A DNA stretch of 52,743 nt from an uncultured Bacteroidota bacterium (GTDB lineage Bacteria > Bacteroidota > Bacteroidia > Bacteroidales > 4484-276): assembly GCA_903944895.1 (NCBI GenBank), contig CAJATL010000298.1, positions 1-52,743 on the forward strand, written 5' to 3'. The notes beneath the pieces were generated by a model. It worked only from the letters and a program-made list of their open reading frames with translations. It did not search any database and was not told the origin of the DNA. Numbering within the stretch: the first letter of the stretch is position 1; each line of letters opens with the position of its first letter. Shown piece by piece: positions 1 through 9,056 of this stretch. Made by a program: the position numbers and the translations under genes.

Positions 1-712
1 ATTCGTTGGTTGCCGAGAAATAAAAAATGACTTTCTTTTTGCTGTAAACAAAAATCGCCCCGGCGCAAAGTTCATTATTTTCATCAAAAGCGCCCACGGT
101 TTCAGCTACTCCTTTGTAAATCATCAGGTAAACAAGTCGCTTAAGCAGTTGGTAATCTTTATCATGAAGGGCTTCGAGTTGCTTTCCTTTATTACTTTTA
201 AAAATATTGATGATGTAATCGGGTTTGATATTTTTAATGACAGAGATTTTTGATGCAGTTGCCTTTTTGAGATTTCTTTTCAGATTTGACGAATATGCTG
301 ATGCTAATTTTTCGTAGGGGCTGATCATGTCGAGTTCGTGGTTCAGCCAAAGTGTGGTTGATCTGGCGGCCTGATCCAATTTATTAAAGGTGTTCAGGTT
401 GATGTCGATATGTTTAAATTTTGAAGGGATGGCATCGAGAAAATTCTGGACTACTTCCTCGGTAAGCAGCGATTTTGAAAAAATACCAAGTTGCTGCGTA
501 AAACGTGGCTGGAAAAGATAATCCATGCCCAATTTTCGTCTGGTTGTCAACGGAAAAACCCGCTCATAATCATTCTCAACGAGCGCTTCCCAGTTTTCGT
601 TAACCATGCTGAGATACCACGAATGGGCATAAATCAAACCATTGAAGGAATTTTCGATACACAGGTTCCATTTATTAATGTCCACCTCCGGATGTTTGAG
701 ATATCTTATCAA
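1..712 (-). CDS. FemAB/GNAT-like acyltransferase, C-terminus cut by window edge
   Basis: The reverse strand is open from about position 712 to the left edge (about 237 codons). The product begins IRYLKHPEVDINKWNLCIE, followed by SWYLSMV, FPLTTRRK and YLFQPRFTQQLGIFS. This layout is familiar from Bacteroidota proteins annotated as GNAT or FemAB-like acyltransferases of about 310-330 residues, so the last quarter is missing here. In that family the acyl-CoA-binding fold lies mostly in the C-terminal half. No ATG fits the conserved N-terminus; a stop codon lies a few codons upstream, and a TTG at 712-710 is the best start, with a GTG at about 676 as alternative. Function is inferred from pattern recognition only; the substrate is unknown. 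It is divergent from the desaturase on the right. Confidence 0.6.
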   Translation of the reverse strand, partial: MIRYLKHPEVDINKWNLCIENSFNGLIYAHSWYLSMVNENWEALVENDYERVFPLTTRRKLGMDYLFQPRFTQQLGIFSKSLLTEEVVQNFLDAIPSKFKHIDINLNTFNKLDQAARSTTLWLNHELDMISPYEKLASAYSSNLKRNLKKATASKISVIKNIKPDYIINIFKSNKGKQLEALHDKDYQLLKRLVYLMIYKGVAETVGAFDENNELCAGAIFVYSKKKVIFYFSATNE

Positions 713-838
713 AGCAAAAAAATTAGGTTTTTATGATGGTCAAAAATAGATAAAAGATACTTTTTTACCGGAATTTTATTGCATCAGATAAAACATTTAG
801 GGTTAAATTGTTGTTTTATAATAACTAATTTTCTTACT

Positions 839-1837
839 ATGAGTAATTCTATCAATCAACCCTCATGGAGGGAAGTCATCGTAAAGTACGCCCAACCCAA
901 CTTACGTTCAAGCCTCTGGCAACTTACAAACACACTCATCCCATATCTGGGATTGCTTTTCCTGATGTATCTGAGCCTTGAAGTTTCGTATTTTCTCACG
1001 CTGTTTCTTTCGGTTTTTGCTGCCGGTTTCATGGTGCGGCTGTTTATCATTTTTCATGATTGCGGCCATGGTTCATTTTTCAAATCAACAAAACTGAGCG
1101 ACGTTGTGGGGATTATTTTGGGGATACTAACGTTTACGCCTTATTACAAATGGCATCGCGCACACAAAATTCATCATGCAACGGTCGGAAATCTGGATAA
1201 GCGTGGTACCGGCGACGTTTGGGTTTTAACCGTTGACGAATTTAATACGATTAAAAGGTGGAAACGCAGGTTTTACAGGGTTTACCGCAACCCATTAATC
1301 ATGTTTATGATAGGTTCACCACTGATCTTTTTAGTTCTGAACAGGTTAACCAACCGACACCTGAATAAAAAGGAGAAACTAAATGTTTATTTTACAAACT
1401 TTGTTTTGTTGTTGATGCTTGTTTTAATGCATTTTACCATCGGAATAAAGGCTTACCTGATGATACAATTACCGGTGATTTTTATTGGTTCGGTGATGGG
1501 AGTCTGGCTTTTTTATGTTCAGCATCAGTTTGAAGGCGTTCACTGGTACAGGCAGGATGAATGGGATTATAAAACTGTAGCCCTTCAGGGAAGTTCGTTT
1601 TACAAATTACCAAAAGTCCTTCAGTGGTTTTCGGGGAATATTGGTTTTCACCACATTCACCATCTTAGCCCAAAAATTCCAAACTATAAGCTGGCCAAAT
1701 GCCATAAGGAAAATACCCTGTTTTCGGAAATCAGCCCGATTACTCTGTGGACCAGCATCCGGACAATGAAACTCAGATTATGGAATGAGCGCTCGGGGAA
1801 ACTGATCAGTTTTAGAGAGTTGCAGGCAGGGATTTAA
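839..1837 (+). CDS. Fatty acid desaturase (acyl-lipid type)
   Basis: 332 residues when started at ATG 839; an upstream in-frame ATG at 779 would add 20 non-conserved residues. All three histidine boxes of membrane-bound di-iron desaturases are present: HDCGH (73-77), HRAHKIHH (106-113) and HHIHH (271-275). Hydrophobic stretches at about 35-72, 153-170 and 185-227 fit four transmembrane helices with the boxes on the cytosolic side. The sequence YVQHQFEGVHW (226-236) before the last box is typical of delta-12/omega-6-like acyl-lipid desaturases in Bacteroidota. It would insert double bonds into membrane acyl chains using oxygen, so it suggests aerobic or microaerobic life, in line with the oxygen-dependent dioxygenases further right. 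The regiospecificity cannot be read from the sequence. It appears monocistronic. Confidence 0.9.
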   Translation: MSNSINQPSWREVIVKYAQPNLRSSLWQLTNTLIPYLGLLFLMYLSLEVSYFLTLFLSVFAAGFMVRLFIIFHDCGHGSFFKSTKLSDVVGIILGILTFTPYYKWHRAHKIHHATVGNLDKRGTGDVWVLTVDEFNTIKRWKRRFYRVYRNPLIMFMIGSPLIFLVLNRLTNRHLNKKEKLNVYFTNFVLLLMLVLMHFTIGIKAYLMIQLPVIFIGSVMGVWLFYVQHQFEGVHWYRQDEWDYKTVALQGSSFYKLPKVLQWFSGNIGFHHIHHLSPKIPNYKLAKCHKENTLFSEISPITLWTSIRTMKLRLWNERSGKLISFRELQAGI

Positions 1838-1935
1838 AGACTTCCTTTTCATCTGAAACCTATTTTTTTGCGAAGTTGGGATGGTTGCAATTTTCCTGAA
1901 TGGAAATTTGCCTACTTTCGCTGAAAATCTTTTTC

Positions 1936-3090
1936 ATGATTACATTGTTGACCGTTGTTGGCGCAAGGCCACAAATCATTAAGGCTGCAGCTTTAAGCAG
2001 GGCTATCAGAAGTTTTTTTCCTGATCAGATCAGGGAATATATTTTGCACACCGGCCAGCATTACGACAAAAATATGTCACAGGTTTTTTTTGATGAACTT
2101 GGCATCCCGGAACCCGATTTTAATCTGAGCGTTGGTTCGGCAAGCCACGGTGTTCAAACTGCCCGGATGATCGAAGGTATCGAGGAAAAACTCCTGGCAC
2201 TGAAACCCGATTTCCTGGTGGTTTACGGTGACACCAATTCCACCCTGGCCGGAGCTGTGGCAGCACCAAAAATCCATATTCCCGTGGTTCATATCGAGGC
2301 TGGCTTGCGCTCCTTTAATAAATCGATGCCCGAAGAAATTAACCGAATCATGTGCGACCACGCTTCAACCTTGTTGTTTACACCAACACCAACCGGAATT
2401 AAAAACCTGATTAAAGAGGGCTTTCAGATAAATTCGGTTCCGCCGTTTACAAGCGATAACCCGGCATGTTTTCATTGTGGCGACGTGATGTACGACAATA
2501 GCCTCTTTTTCGCTCAACTGGCAGGTTCAAAATCCTCAATCATGGAGCAAAATCAGCTTAAGGTAAACGAATTTATCCTCGGAACCATCCATCGCGACAA
2601 TAATACAGATGACCCGGTACGCCTGACCAATATTTTTAGGGCACTTAACGATATTTCGAGAAACGAAAATCTGGATGTTTTTTTACCCTTGCATCCCCGG
2701 ACTTCAAAGCTTTTGGAGAAAAATCTATCAGGCATCTTACTCAACGAAATCAGGAATAATCCTCATTTCAAGATTTCACCGCCGGTTTCGTTTCTCGATA
2801 TCATCAAACTCGAAAAAAACGCCAGGCTCATTATGACGGATTCCGGCGGTGTTCAGAAAGAATCTTATTTTTTCGAAAAACCCTGCATTATCCTGAGGCC
2901 GGAAACAGAATGGGTCGAACTTGTCGAAAACGGCACTGCCATCATCGCAGATGCCGATAAAGAAAGGATTCTCGAGGCATTTTCTTTTTTTGCCGAAAAT
3001 AAAACGCTGAGTTTTCCACCGGTTTTTGGTGATGGAAAAGCCGGGATATTTATTTGTCAACAAATTATCCGGGCTTTTGACGGCGTTTAG
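1936..3090 (+). CDS. wecB: UDP-N-acetylglucosamine 2-epimerase (non-hydrolysing)
   Basis: 384 residues when started at ATG 1936, which puts the conserved VVGARPQIIK motif (7-16) next to the N-terminus; the longer reading from 1900 adds 12 unconserved residues. It interconverts UDP-GlcNAc and UDP-ManNAc in the cytoplasm for surface polysaccharide synthesis. Visible family signatures are GDTNST with Asp99, HIEAGLRS with Glu121, MPEEINR, TIHRDNN with His219, and TDSGGVQKES near the UDP-binding C-terminal domain. Length matches the family. No polysaccharide partner genes sit beside it; the nearest glycan genes are the heptose operon about 43 kb away. A secreted DUF6624 protein follows after 35 nt. 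Confidence 0.93.
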   Translation: MITLLTVVGARPQIIKAAALSRAIRSFFPDQIREYILHTGQHYDKNMSQVFFDELGIPEPDFNLSVGSASHGVQTARMIEGIEEKLLALKPDFLVVYGDTNSTLAGAVAAPKIHIPVVHIEAGLRSFNKSMPEEINRIMCDHASTLLFTPTPTGIKNLIKEGFQINSVPPFTSDNPACFHCGDVMYDNSLFFAQLAGSKSSIMEQNQLKVNEFILGTIHRDNNTDDPVRLTNIFRALNDISRNENLDVFLPLHPRTSKLLEKNLSGILLNEIRNNPHFKISPPVSFLDIIKLEKNARLIMTDSGGVQKESYFFEKPCIILRPETEWVELVENGTAIIADADKERILEAFSFFAENKTLSFPPVFGDGKAGIFICQQIIRAFDGV

Positions 3091-3125
3091 AAGAATGTTA
3101 TCATTCATTATTAAAAAACGCAACC

Positions 3126-3797
3126 ATGAAACAAAAAATTCTATTTACACTGTTTGGTATTTTATTTTTAAACCTGGCTTTTGGACAGACTGAAGAAATT
3201 ATTGAATCATCGTTGAATAAAGAATTAGTAGCTATTTTGGACACTATTCACCAGGAAGACCAAAAATACCGCGAAGAGTCACAAGTACTGGAAAAGAAAT
3301 ATGGCTGGGATTCAAAAGAAGTGAAGGATGTGTGGAAAACAATAAATACTATAGATTCAATTAATCTTATTAAGGTTGAAAAAATACTTGCTGAATATGG
3401 ATGGCTCAGTGCAGATATTGTCGGAGAACAGGGAAACAGGACTTTATTTCTGGTAATACAACATTCACCAGATTATAAAGTCCAACAGAAGTATCTTCCT
3501 ATGATGAGAGAAGCTGTCAAGAAAGGAAATGCTGATTCTAAGCGCCTGGCTCTTTTGGAGGATAGAGTAGCTTTAGGTGAAGGGAAAAAACAGATTTATG
3601 GAAGTCAGCTTGAAATGGATTATAAGACAAACCTCTACGTATTATCCCCCTTGATAGATCCAGGTAATGTTGACAAGCGAAGAGCCGAGGTTGGACTTAA
3701 ATCTATCGCTGAATACCTGAAATTTTGGGATTTAACCTGGGATGTTGAGAAGTTTAAAAAGAGAATGGAACAATATGATGCAGAAAAGAATAAATAA
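3126..3797 (+). CDS. Secreted DUF6624 family protein
   Basis: 223 residues with a clear signal peptide (hydrophobic run 5-19, cleavage likely after FGQ at 19-21). The rest carries the pattern I associate with DUF6624: ELVAILDTIHQEDQKYRE (34-51), YGWLSADIVGEQG, FLVIQHSP, QQKYLPMMREAVKKG, LALLEDRV and a closing QIYGSQL. The biochemical role of the family is not known. The protein is rich in charged helices and has no transmembrane segment after the signal, so it should be periplasmic or secreted. It starts 35 nt after wecB but nothing links the two in function. Confidence 0.75.
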   Translation: MKQKILFTLFGILFLNLAFGQTEEIIESSLNKELVAILDTIHQEDQKYREESQVLEKKYGWDSKEVKDVWKTINTIDSINLIKVEKILAEYGWLSADIVGEQGNRTLFLVIQHSPDYKVQQKYLPMMREAVKKGNADSKRLALLEDRVALGEGKKQIYGSQLEMDYKTNLYVLSPLIDPGNVDKRRAEVGLKSIAEYLKFWDLTWDVEKFKKRMEQYDAEKNK

Positions 3798-3810
3798 CGA
3801 ATACCATTAA

Positions 3811-3922
3811 ACGCTTTAACAAATGTGGGTTTTGCGTGTTCGTTGAAACATTTGAAATCTTTACCTACATTTGTGTTGGTATGAAAAGGCAAAACAAATT
3901 AATCCCACATTTGCTAAAGCGT
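3811..3922. repeat. Long imperfect inverted repeat (MITE-like)
   Basis: Arms at 3811-3829 and 3904-3922 are reverse complements over 19 nt with one mismatch, separated by 74 nt. A second pair of arms, GTTTTGC near 3829-3835 and GCAAAAC near 3889-3895, extends the symmetry inward. The element fills much of the 283-nt gap between the DUF6624 and saccharopine dehydrogenase-like genes. No direct target duplication is evident by eye. It could be a small non-autonomous element or an RNA hairpin. Confidence 0.5.
3842..3873 (+). promoter_or_regulatory. Candidate Bacteroidota promoter inside the inverted repeat
   Basis: GTTG at 3842-3845, a 20-nt spacer, then TACATTTG at 3866-3873 fit the Bacteroidota -33/-7 pattern (TTTG, about 19-21 nt, TAnnTTTG). 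Transcription would begin near 3880, about 200 nt upstream of the saccharopine dehydrogenase-like start at 4081. It lies within the palindromic element, which may have brought the promoter in. Confidence 0.4.
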
Positions 3923-4080
3923 CAATTTTGGTATGTAATTTTCAACTCACGCGGCTTAGCGGCTTAACAGGAAAATGCCTTCAATCCGCCTCTGTGTGTA
4001 GATTCAAAGGTTTAAACGAAAATACGATGGCATGTTTGCCACATCAATAAAGTTTTAAAATAGTTAATACAAGAAATCTT

Positions 4081-5217
4081 ATGAAAGTTATCGTTTTGGG
4101 AGCTGGCCTGGTGGGCGCTCCAATGGCATTTGACCTCGCTAAAAATGGCGAATTTGAAGTTAGCGTTGCTGACAAGGACATGAAATCTTTGAAAAAATTT
4201 GAGTTTTCAAAAGACATTTCAACCATCCAAAGCAACCTGGCTGACACGGAAGTTGTAAAGGACCTTGTTAAAGATTTTGATTTTGTCTTGAGTGCGATTC
4301 CGGGATTTATGGGTTTTCAAACACTTCAGGCTGTTATCGAAGCCGGGAAAAATGTGATCGACATCGCCTTTTTTCCTGAAAATCTTTTCGACCTCGACCA
4401 GCTTGCCAAAGAAAAAGGAGTTATCGCAATTTCTGACATTGGCGTTGCTCCCGGCATGAGCAACGTTTTGATTGGTTACGTCGATCATTTGCTCGACAGA
4501 ACCGACAAAGCGGTGACTTATGTTGGTGGTTTACCAAAAATACGCCAGTGGCCCTGGGAATACAAGGCTGTGTTTTCACCAATTGATGTTATCGAGGAAT
4601 ATACCCGCCCGGCCCGTTACATCGAAAACGGGAAAATGATTACAAAACCTGCTTTATCGGATCCCGAATTGCTGAATTTCCCAAATATCGGGACTCTGGA
4701 AGCCTTTAACAGCGATGGTTTGAGGTCGCTGGCCGAAACCATCAACTGCCCCAACATGATCGAAAAAACGCTGAGATATCAGGGACATATCGAAAAAATC
4801 AGAGTCATGCGCGATACCGGTCTTTTTGATACGAAACCTGTCGAAATAAATGGTGCCCTTATCCGTCCTATCGATTTTACCACCAAACTTTTATTTCCAA
4901 AATGGAAACTCGAAGAAGGGGAGGAAGATGTTACCGTAATGCAGGTGATTATTGAAGGTGAAAAGGGTGGCAAAAACATCAGGTACACCTACGACCTTTA
5001 CGATTCGTATGATCAGGTTACCAAAGTCCATTCGATGGCACGAACCACAGGCTATACAGCCACCATGGCTCTCAGGATGGTAGCTTCAGGATTGTATCAT
5101 CACAAAGGAGTTTCAGCACCTGAGTTTATCGGGAAACAGCCTGAGTGTGTTAAGTTTTTGCTCAAAGGACTTCAGGAGCGTGGCATCGTTTACAAAGAAA
5201 GTATCGAAACAATCTAA
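4081..5217 (+). CDS. Saccharopine dehydrogenase-like oxidoreductase
   Basis: 378 residues. The Rossmann dinucleotide-binding loop GAGLVG is at 7-12, right at the N-terminus, followed by an Asp-containing beta strand. The middle has the family signature DIGVAPGMSN near 119-128 and VGGLP. The C-terminal region ending in TTGYTATMALRMVASG and ERGIVYKES matches the saccharopine dehydrogenase/reductase fold. Members oxidise or form saccharopine in lysine metabolism; related proteins make carboxynorspermidine, so the substrate is not certain. No lysine-ketoglutarate reductase or other lysine gene is next to it. It precedes the tyrosine-degradation genes on the same strand with a 128-nt gap holding a separate promoter, so it is probably its own unit. 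Confidence 0.8.
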   Translation: MKVIVLGAGLVGAPMAFDLAKNGEFEVSVADKDMKSLKKFEFSKDISTIQSNLADTEVVKDLVKDFDFVLSAIPGFMGFQTLQAVIEAGKNVIDIAFFPENLFDLDQLAKEKGVIAISDIGVAPGMSNVLIGYVDHLLDRTDKAVTYVGGLPKIRQWPWEYKAVFSPIDVIEEYTRPARYIENGKMITKPALSDPELLNFPNIGTLEAFNSDGLRSLAETINCPNMIEKTLRYQGHIEKIRVMRDTGLFDTKPVEINGALIRPIDFTTKLLFPKWKLEEGEEDVTVMQVIIEGEKGGKNIRYTYDLYDSYDQVTKVHSMARTTGYTATMALRMVASGLYHHKGVSAPEFIGKQPECVKFLLKGLQERGIVYKESIETI

Positions 5218-5307
5218 CATCCGTTTTCGATCTGTTTCAGGTTTTATCGGGTTTTTGACCTTAACAATTTTTAATAGCTTCAAAATCTTTAAACAAGGCA
5301 TAATCAT

Positions 5308-5315
5308 TAGCTTTG
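5308..5315 (+). promoter_or_regulatory. -7 promoter box of the homogentisate pathway genes
   Basis: TAGCTTTG matches the TAnnTTTG consensus and lies about 30 nt upstream of the hmgA start at 5346. No clean TTTG is present at the matching upstream distance. Its position argues against the in-frame ATG at 5313, which lies inside the box, being the hmgA start. Confidence 0.5.
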
Positions 5316-5345
5316 CAATTATCTTTTATTCAAAATCATCGTGTT

Positions 5346-6506
5346 ATGCCACATTATTATTCATTGGGTAAGATTCCGCACAAGCGACATACGCAATTTA
5401 AGAAACCCGGCGGAGGCCTGTTTTCTGAGCAACTGGTTTCGACAGAAGGTTTTTCAGACAATTATTCCCTGCTTTATCACACCTATCCGCCAACAAAAGT
5501 TCTAAAAATTGATGAACCCGAAAATGTAGCCCCAAAGGTTGCAGTTGAGCATAACATGCAGAATCGCAGCTTTTCAGGCTTCAGTGTAAAACCCGAAAAG
5601 GACTATTTGAAAAGCAGAAAATACGTTCTTGTAAATAACGATGTTTACATCAGCCTTGCGGCACCGCAGGAATCGATGAAGGATTATTTTTACCGGAACT
5701 CAGATGCGCACGAAATGATTTTTATCCATCAGGGCCAGGGAACCCTCAAAACCATGTATGGAAATATTGATTTTGGATATGGCGATCATCTGATTATCCC
5801 AAGAGGCGTAACTTACCAGCTTAATTTTGCGACAGCCGAAAACAGGCTTTTTATCGTCGAATCATTTACACCGCTGCGTTTCCCAAAGAGATACCTCAGC
5901 CGTAACGGACAACTACTCGAACATGCACCATTTTGTGAACGCGATATCCGCAAGCCTGTTATGCTGGAAACCCATGATGAAAAGGGGGATTTTCTGATCA
6001 AAATCAAGCGCGACAATATGATTTTTCCATATCATTATCAAACTCATCCTTTTGATGTGATAGGGTGGGATGGATTTCATTTTCCTTACGCTTTGTCGAT
6101 ACACGATTTTGAACCGATAACCGGGCGGGTTCATCAGCCTCCGCCAGTACATCAGACTTTTGAAACACCAACTTTTGTTGTCTGCGCTTTTGTGCCGAGG
6201 CTTTACGATTATCATCCCGAGGCTATTCCTGCACCTTACAACCACAGCAATGTCGATTCGGATGAGGTACTTTATTATGTTGATGGTGAATTTATGAGCC
6301 GAAAACATGTCGAAAAAGGCATGATCACGCTTCATCCCACCGGGATCGTTCATGGACCGCACCCGGGAGCCATCGAAAAAAGCATCGGAAAACATGAAAC
6401 TCGTGAACTTGCCGTGATGGTTGATACGTTTAAACCATTAAAATTAACAGAACAAGCCTTAGAAATCGAAGATAAAGATTATTACCTGAGTTGGCTGGAA
6501 GAATAA
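5346..6506 (+). CDS. hmgA: Homogentisate 1,2-dioxygenase
   Basis: 386 residues starting at ATG 5346 (MPHYYSLGKIPHKRHTQF, the usual opening of the bacterial enzyme). It opens the ring of homogentisate to maleylacetoacetate using Fe(II) and O2, in the cytoplasm. The cupin halves are recognisable. Candidate iron ligands sit in the C-terminal half: His300 and Glu307 in NHSNVDSDE, and His336 in GIVHGPHPG. HEMIFIHQGQG (122-132) and GDHLIIPRG (146-154) belong to the N-terminal cupin. It is somewhat shorter than the human enzyme, as usual for bacterial forms. It leads a run with hpd and fahA, though 120 nt separate it from hpd, with no clear terminator between. A maleylacetoacetate isomerase is not in the window. 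Confidence 0.95.
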   Translation: MPHYYSLGKIPHKRHTQFKKPGGGLFSEQLVSTEGFSDNYSLLYHTYPPTKVLKIDEPENVAPKVAVEHNMQNRSFSGFSVKPEKDYLKSRKYVLVNNDVYISLAAPQESMKDYFYRNSDAHEMIFIHQGQGTLKTMYGNIDFGYGDHLIIPRGVTYQLNFATAENRLFIVESFTPLRFPKRYLSRNGQLLEHAPFCERDIRKPVMLETHDEKGDFLIKIKRDNMIFPYHYQTHPFDVIGWDGFHFPYALSIHDFEPITGRVHQPPPVHQTFETPTFVVCAFVPRLYDYHPEAIPAPYNHSNVDSDEVLYYVDGEFMSRKHVEKGMITLHPTGIVHGPHPGAIEKSIGKHETRELAVMVDTFKPLKLTEQALEIEDKDYYLSWLEE

Positions 6507-6626
6507 GTGGTAAGTCATAAGGCGTAAGGCATAATTCAAAAGTCAAAAGTATTTGCTATGCGCTTTGCGCTCTGCTAAAGAAGTTATCAGGAATTGAATT
6601 TTTGAAAATCAAATAAAACTATAAAT

Positions 6627-7736
6627 ATGAGCACATTAAATAATATCGAAGAGTTTCTGCCAATTGATGGCACCGATTACGTTGAATTTTATGTGGGTAA
6701 CGCCAAACAGGCTGCACATTATTACCAGACTGCCTTTGGATTTCAGCCGCTGGCTTACGCCGGGCTTGAAACAGGCGTAAAAGATCATACTTCCTATGTG
6801 CTGCGTCAGGATAAAATTACCTTCGTTTTCACAACAGCGCTTTATCCCGAAAGCGAAATTGCCGGGCACGTTGTAAAACATGGCGATGGTGTTAAAGTTA
6901 TCGCCCTTTGGGTTGATGATGCCAGAAAATCGTACAACGAAACCATCAAAAGAGGAGCAAAATGCTTTATGGAGCCTTTTGTTGAGAAGGATAATTCCGG
7001 AGAAGTTGTCCTATCAGGAATTCATACCTACGGCGAAACCGTGCATATTTTTGTCGAACGAAAAAACTATCATGGTATTTTTCTGCCAGGATTCGTAAAA
7101 TGGGAACCACTTTATCAGCCCAAACATGTTGGTTTAAAATATGTCGATCACATGGTTGGCAATGTTGGCTGGGGTGAGATGAATACCTGGGTCGATTTTT
7201 ATGCGAATGTCATGGGTTTTAAACAACTGGTTTCGTTTGATGATCATGATATTTCGACTGAATACACAGCACTGATGAGCAAAGTAATGTCGAACGGCAA
7301 CGGGCGTATCAAATTTCCGATAAACGAACCTGCAAAGGGGAAAAAGAAATCCCAGATCGAAGAATACATCGATTTTTACCAGGGACCAGGCGTTCAGCAT
7401 GTCGCCATGGCCACCGATGACATCATTAAAACGGTAGCAGAACTTCGCGACCGTGGCGTGGAATTTTTGACCGTTCCCGCAACCTATTATGCAACCTTGC
7501 TCAGCCGCGTTGGAAATATTGACGAGGAATTGAAAAGCCTGCAGGAATTAGGCATTCTGGTTGACCGTGATGATGAAGGTTATCTTTTGCAGATTTTTAC
7601 AAAACCAGTCGAAGACCGGCCAACGGTTTTTTATGAAATCATCCAGCGTAAAGGTGCAAAATCTTTCGGAAAAGGAAATTTCAAAGCCCTGTTCGAATCT
7701 ATCGAGCTGGAACAAGGCCGAAGGGGAACATTATAA
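6627..7736 (+). CDS. hpd: 4-hydroxyphenylpyruvate dioxygenase
   Basis: 369 residues, two vicinal-oxygen-chelate domains. It converts 4-hydroxyphenylpyruvate to homogentisate, the substrate of the upstream hmgA product. The three iron ligands of the C-terminal domain are readable: His175 in YVDHMVGNV, His258 in GVQHVAMAT, and Glu337 in FYEIIQRKG. The N-terminal half (DYVEFYVGNAKQAAHYY, FGFQPLAY) is the structural VOC domain. Length and C-terminal KGNFKALFESIE are standard. It is followed after 39 nt by fahA and probably cotranscribed with it. The stretch between hmgA and hpd holds degenerate short repeats but no recognised regulator site. Confidence 0.96.
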   Translation: MSTLNNIEEFLPIDGTDYVEFYVGNAKQAAHYYQTAFGFQPLAYAGLETGVKDHTSYVLRQDKITFVFTTALYPESEIAGHVVKHGDGVKVIALWVDDARKSYNETIKRGAKCFMEPFVEKDNSGEVVLSGIHTYGETVHIFVERKNYHGIFLPGFVKWEPLYQPKHVGLKYVDHMVGNVGWGEMNTWVDFYANVMGFKQLVSFDDHDISTEYTALMSKVMSNGNGRIKFPINEPAKGKKKSQIEEYIDFYQGPGVQHVAMATDDIIKTVAELRDRGVEFLTVPATYYATLLSRVGNIDEELKSLQELGILVDRDDEGYLLQIFTKPVEDRPTVFYEIIQRKGAKSFGKGNFKALFESIELEQGRRGTL

Positions 7737-7775
7737 AAATCAGCCTTTTAATCCAAATTTAAGCTACAAAATCAC

Positions 7776-9056
7776 ATGATCAATGCGAACGATCCTCATT
7801 TAAAATCATGGCTCTACATTGAGTCCGGGAGCGATTTTCCAATTCAGAATATTCCTTTCGGGGTTTTTAAACCTAAAAACCGGACAAATCCACGTGTCGG
7901 GACACGATTGGGCAATTTTGTTATCGATTTGGCAGCTATTGCTGAATTGGGATATTTTAAAACCGAAGGAATTCCCTCAAAAGAAGTTTTTGAACGACAC
8001 ACACTCAACGATTTTATTGCTCTCGGAAAACCGGTCTGGCGCAACGTAAGAGAGAAAATTTCGGAGATTTTTAATTTAGAAAACCGGGAATTTTGGAACA
8101 CGCCTGATTTCAGGGAAGATGTTGTGTACAATCTTTTGGATATCGAAATGCTGATGCCTGTTTCGGTGGGCGATTACACCGACTTTTATTCGAGCCTTGA
8201 GCATGCCACCAATGTCGGGAAAATGTTTCGTGACGTCAACAATCCTCTGCTGCCCAACTGGAAACACATCCCGGTGGGTTATCATGGCCGGAGTTCATCG
8301 ATCGTTATTTCGGGCACAAATATCCATCGTCCGATGGGTCAGATTATCGTTGGAGAAGATGAAAATCCAATTTTCAGTCCTTCACGCAACCTCGATTTTG
8401 AACTTGAACTGGCCTTTATCAGCGGAAAAACCTCAAAACTTGGTGAACGTATTTCGACAAAGGAGGCCGTCAACAGCATTTTTGGTTTGGTACTTTTCAA
8501 CGATTTATCGGCCCGGGATATTCAACGTTGGGAATATGTTCCGCTTGGGCCGTTTTTGTCTAAAAATTTTGGATCGGTAATCTCCCCCTGGGTTGTAACC
8601 CTTGATGCGCTTGAACCTTTCAAAGTTCATGGCCCAAAACAGGATGTTCCGGTTTTGCCCTACCTCGAATTTGATGGTGCCTCAAATTATGACATTCATC
8701 TCGAAGTTTTCCTTCAACCCGAAGATGGGAGAGAAAACAGGATTTGCCGGTCGAACTTTAAATACATGTACTGGAATATGTTTCAGCAGCTTGCTCATCA
8801 AACGGTTGGTGGTTGTAATATCAACGTTGGCGACTTGTACGGCTCTGGGACAATCAGCGGTCCTACACATGATTCGTTTGGCTCGATGCTCGAACTTTCG
8901 TGGAAAGGCACAAAACCAATTTTGTTATCTGACGGGAGTTCCCGAAAATTTCTGGAAGATAATGATACCGTGATTTTCAGAGGTCATGCCGAAAAAGATG
9001 GGATTAAAATCGGCTTTGGTGAAGCCACCACAAAGATTTTACCAGCCATCCAATGA
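7776..9056 (+). CDS. fahA: Fumarylacetoacetase
   Basis: 426 residues. It hydrolyses fumarylacetoacetate to fumarate and acetoacetate, the last step of tyrosine breakdown. The N-terminal SH3-like domain opens with NIPFGVFKP. The catalytic domain has DYTDFYSSLEHATNVGKMFR (metal Asp and catalytic His), PVGYHGRSSSI, a metal-binding DFELELAFI segment, the long conserved block from FNDLSARDIQRWEY to LSKNFGSVISPWVV, and GSGTISGP. Every recognised active-site block is intact. Its stop codon overlaps the start of the flavin reductase gene by 4 nt, a sign of translational coupling. Confidence 0.96.
   Translation: MINANDPHLKSWLYIESGSDFPIQNIPFGVFKPKNRTNPRVGTRLGNFVIDLAAIAELGYFKTEGIPSKEVFERHTLNDFIALGKPVWRNVREKISEIFNLENREFWNTPDFREDVVYNLLDIEMLMPVSVGDYTDFYSSLEHATNVGKMFRDVNNPLLPNWKHIPVGYHGRSSSIVISGTNIHRPMGQIIVGEDENPIFSPSRNLDFELELAFISGKTSKLGERISTKEAVNSIFGLVLFNDLSARDIQRWEYVPLGPFLSKNFGSVISPWVVTLDALEPFKVHGPKQDVPVLPYLEFDGASNYDIHLEVFLQPEDGRENRICRSNFKYMYWNMFQQLAHQTVGGCNINVGDLYGSGTISGPTHDSFGSMLELSWKGTKPILLSDGSSRKFLEDNDTVIFRGHAEKDGIKIGFGEATTKILPAIQ

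Noticed and set aside
3881..3967. 28-codon plus-strand frame beginning MKRQNKLIPHLLKRQ
   Set aside because: Lies partly within the inverted repeat, has no homology I can recognise and is very short.
5913..6395. 160-codon open frame on the minus strand inside hmgA
   Set aside because: Antisense to an intact conserved gene; the peptide has no family pattern.
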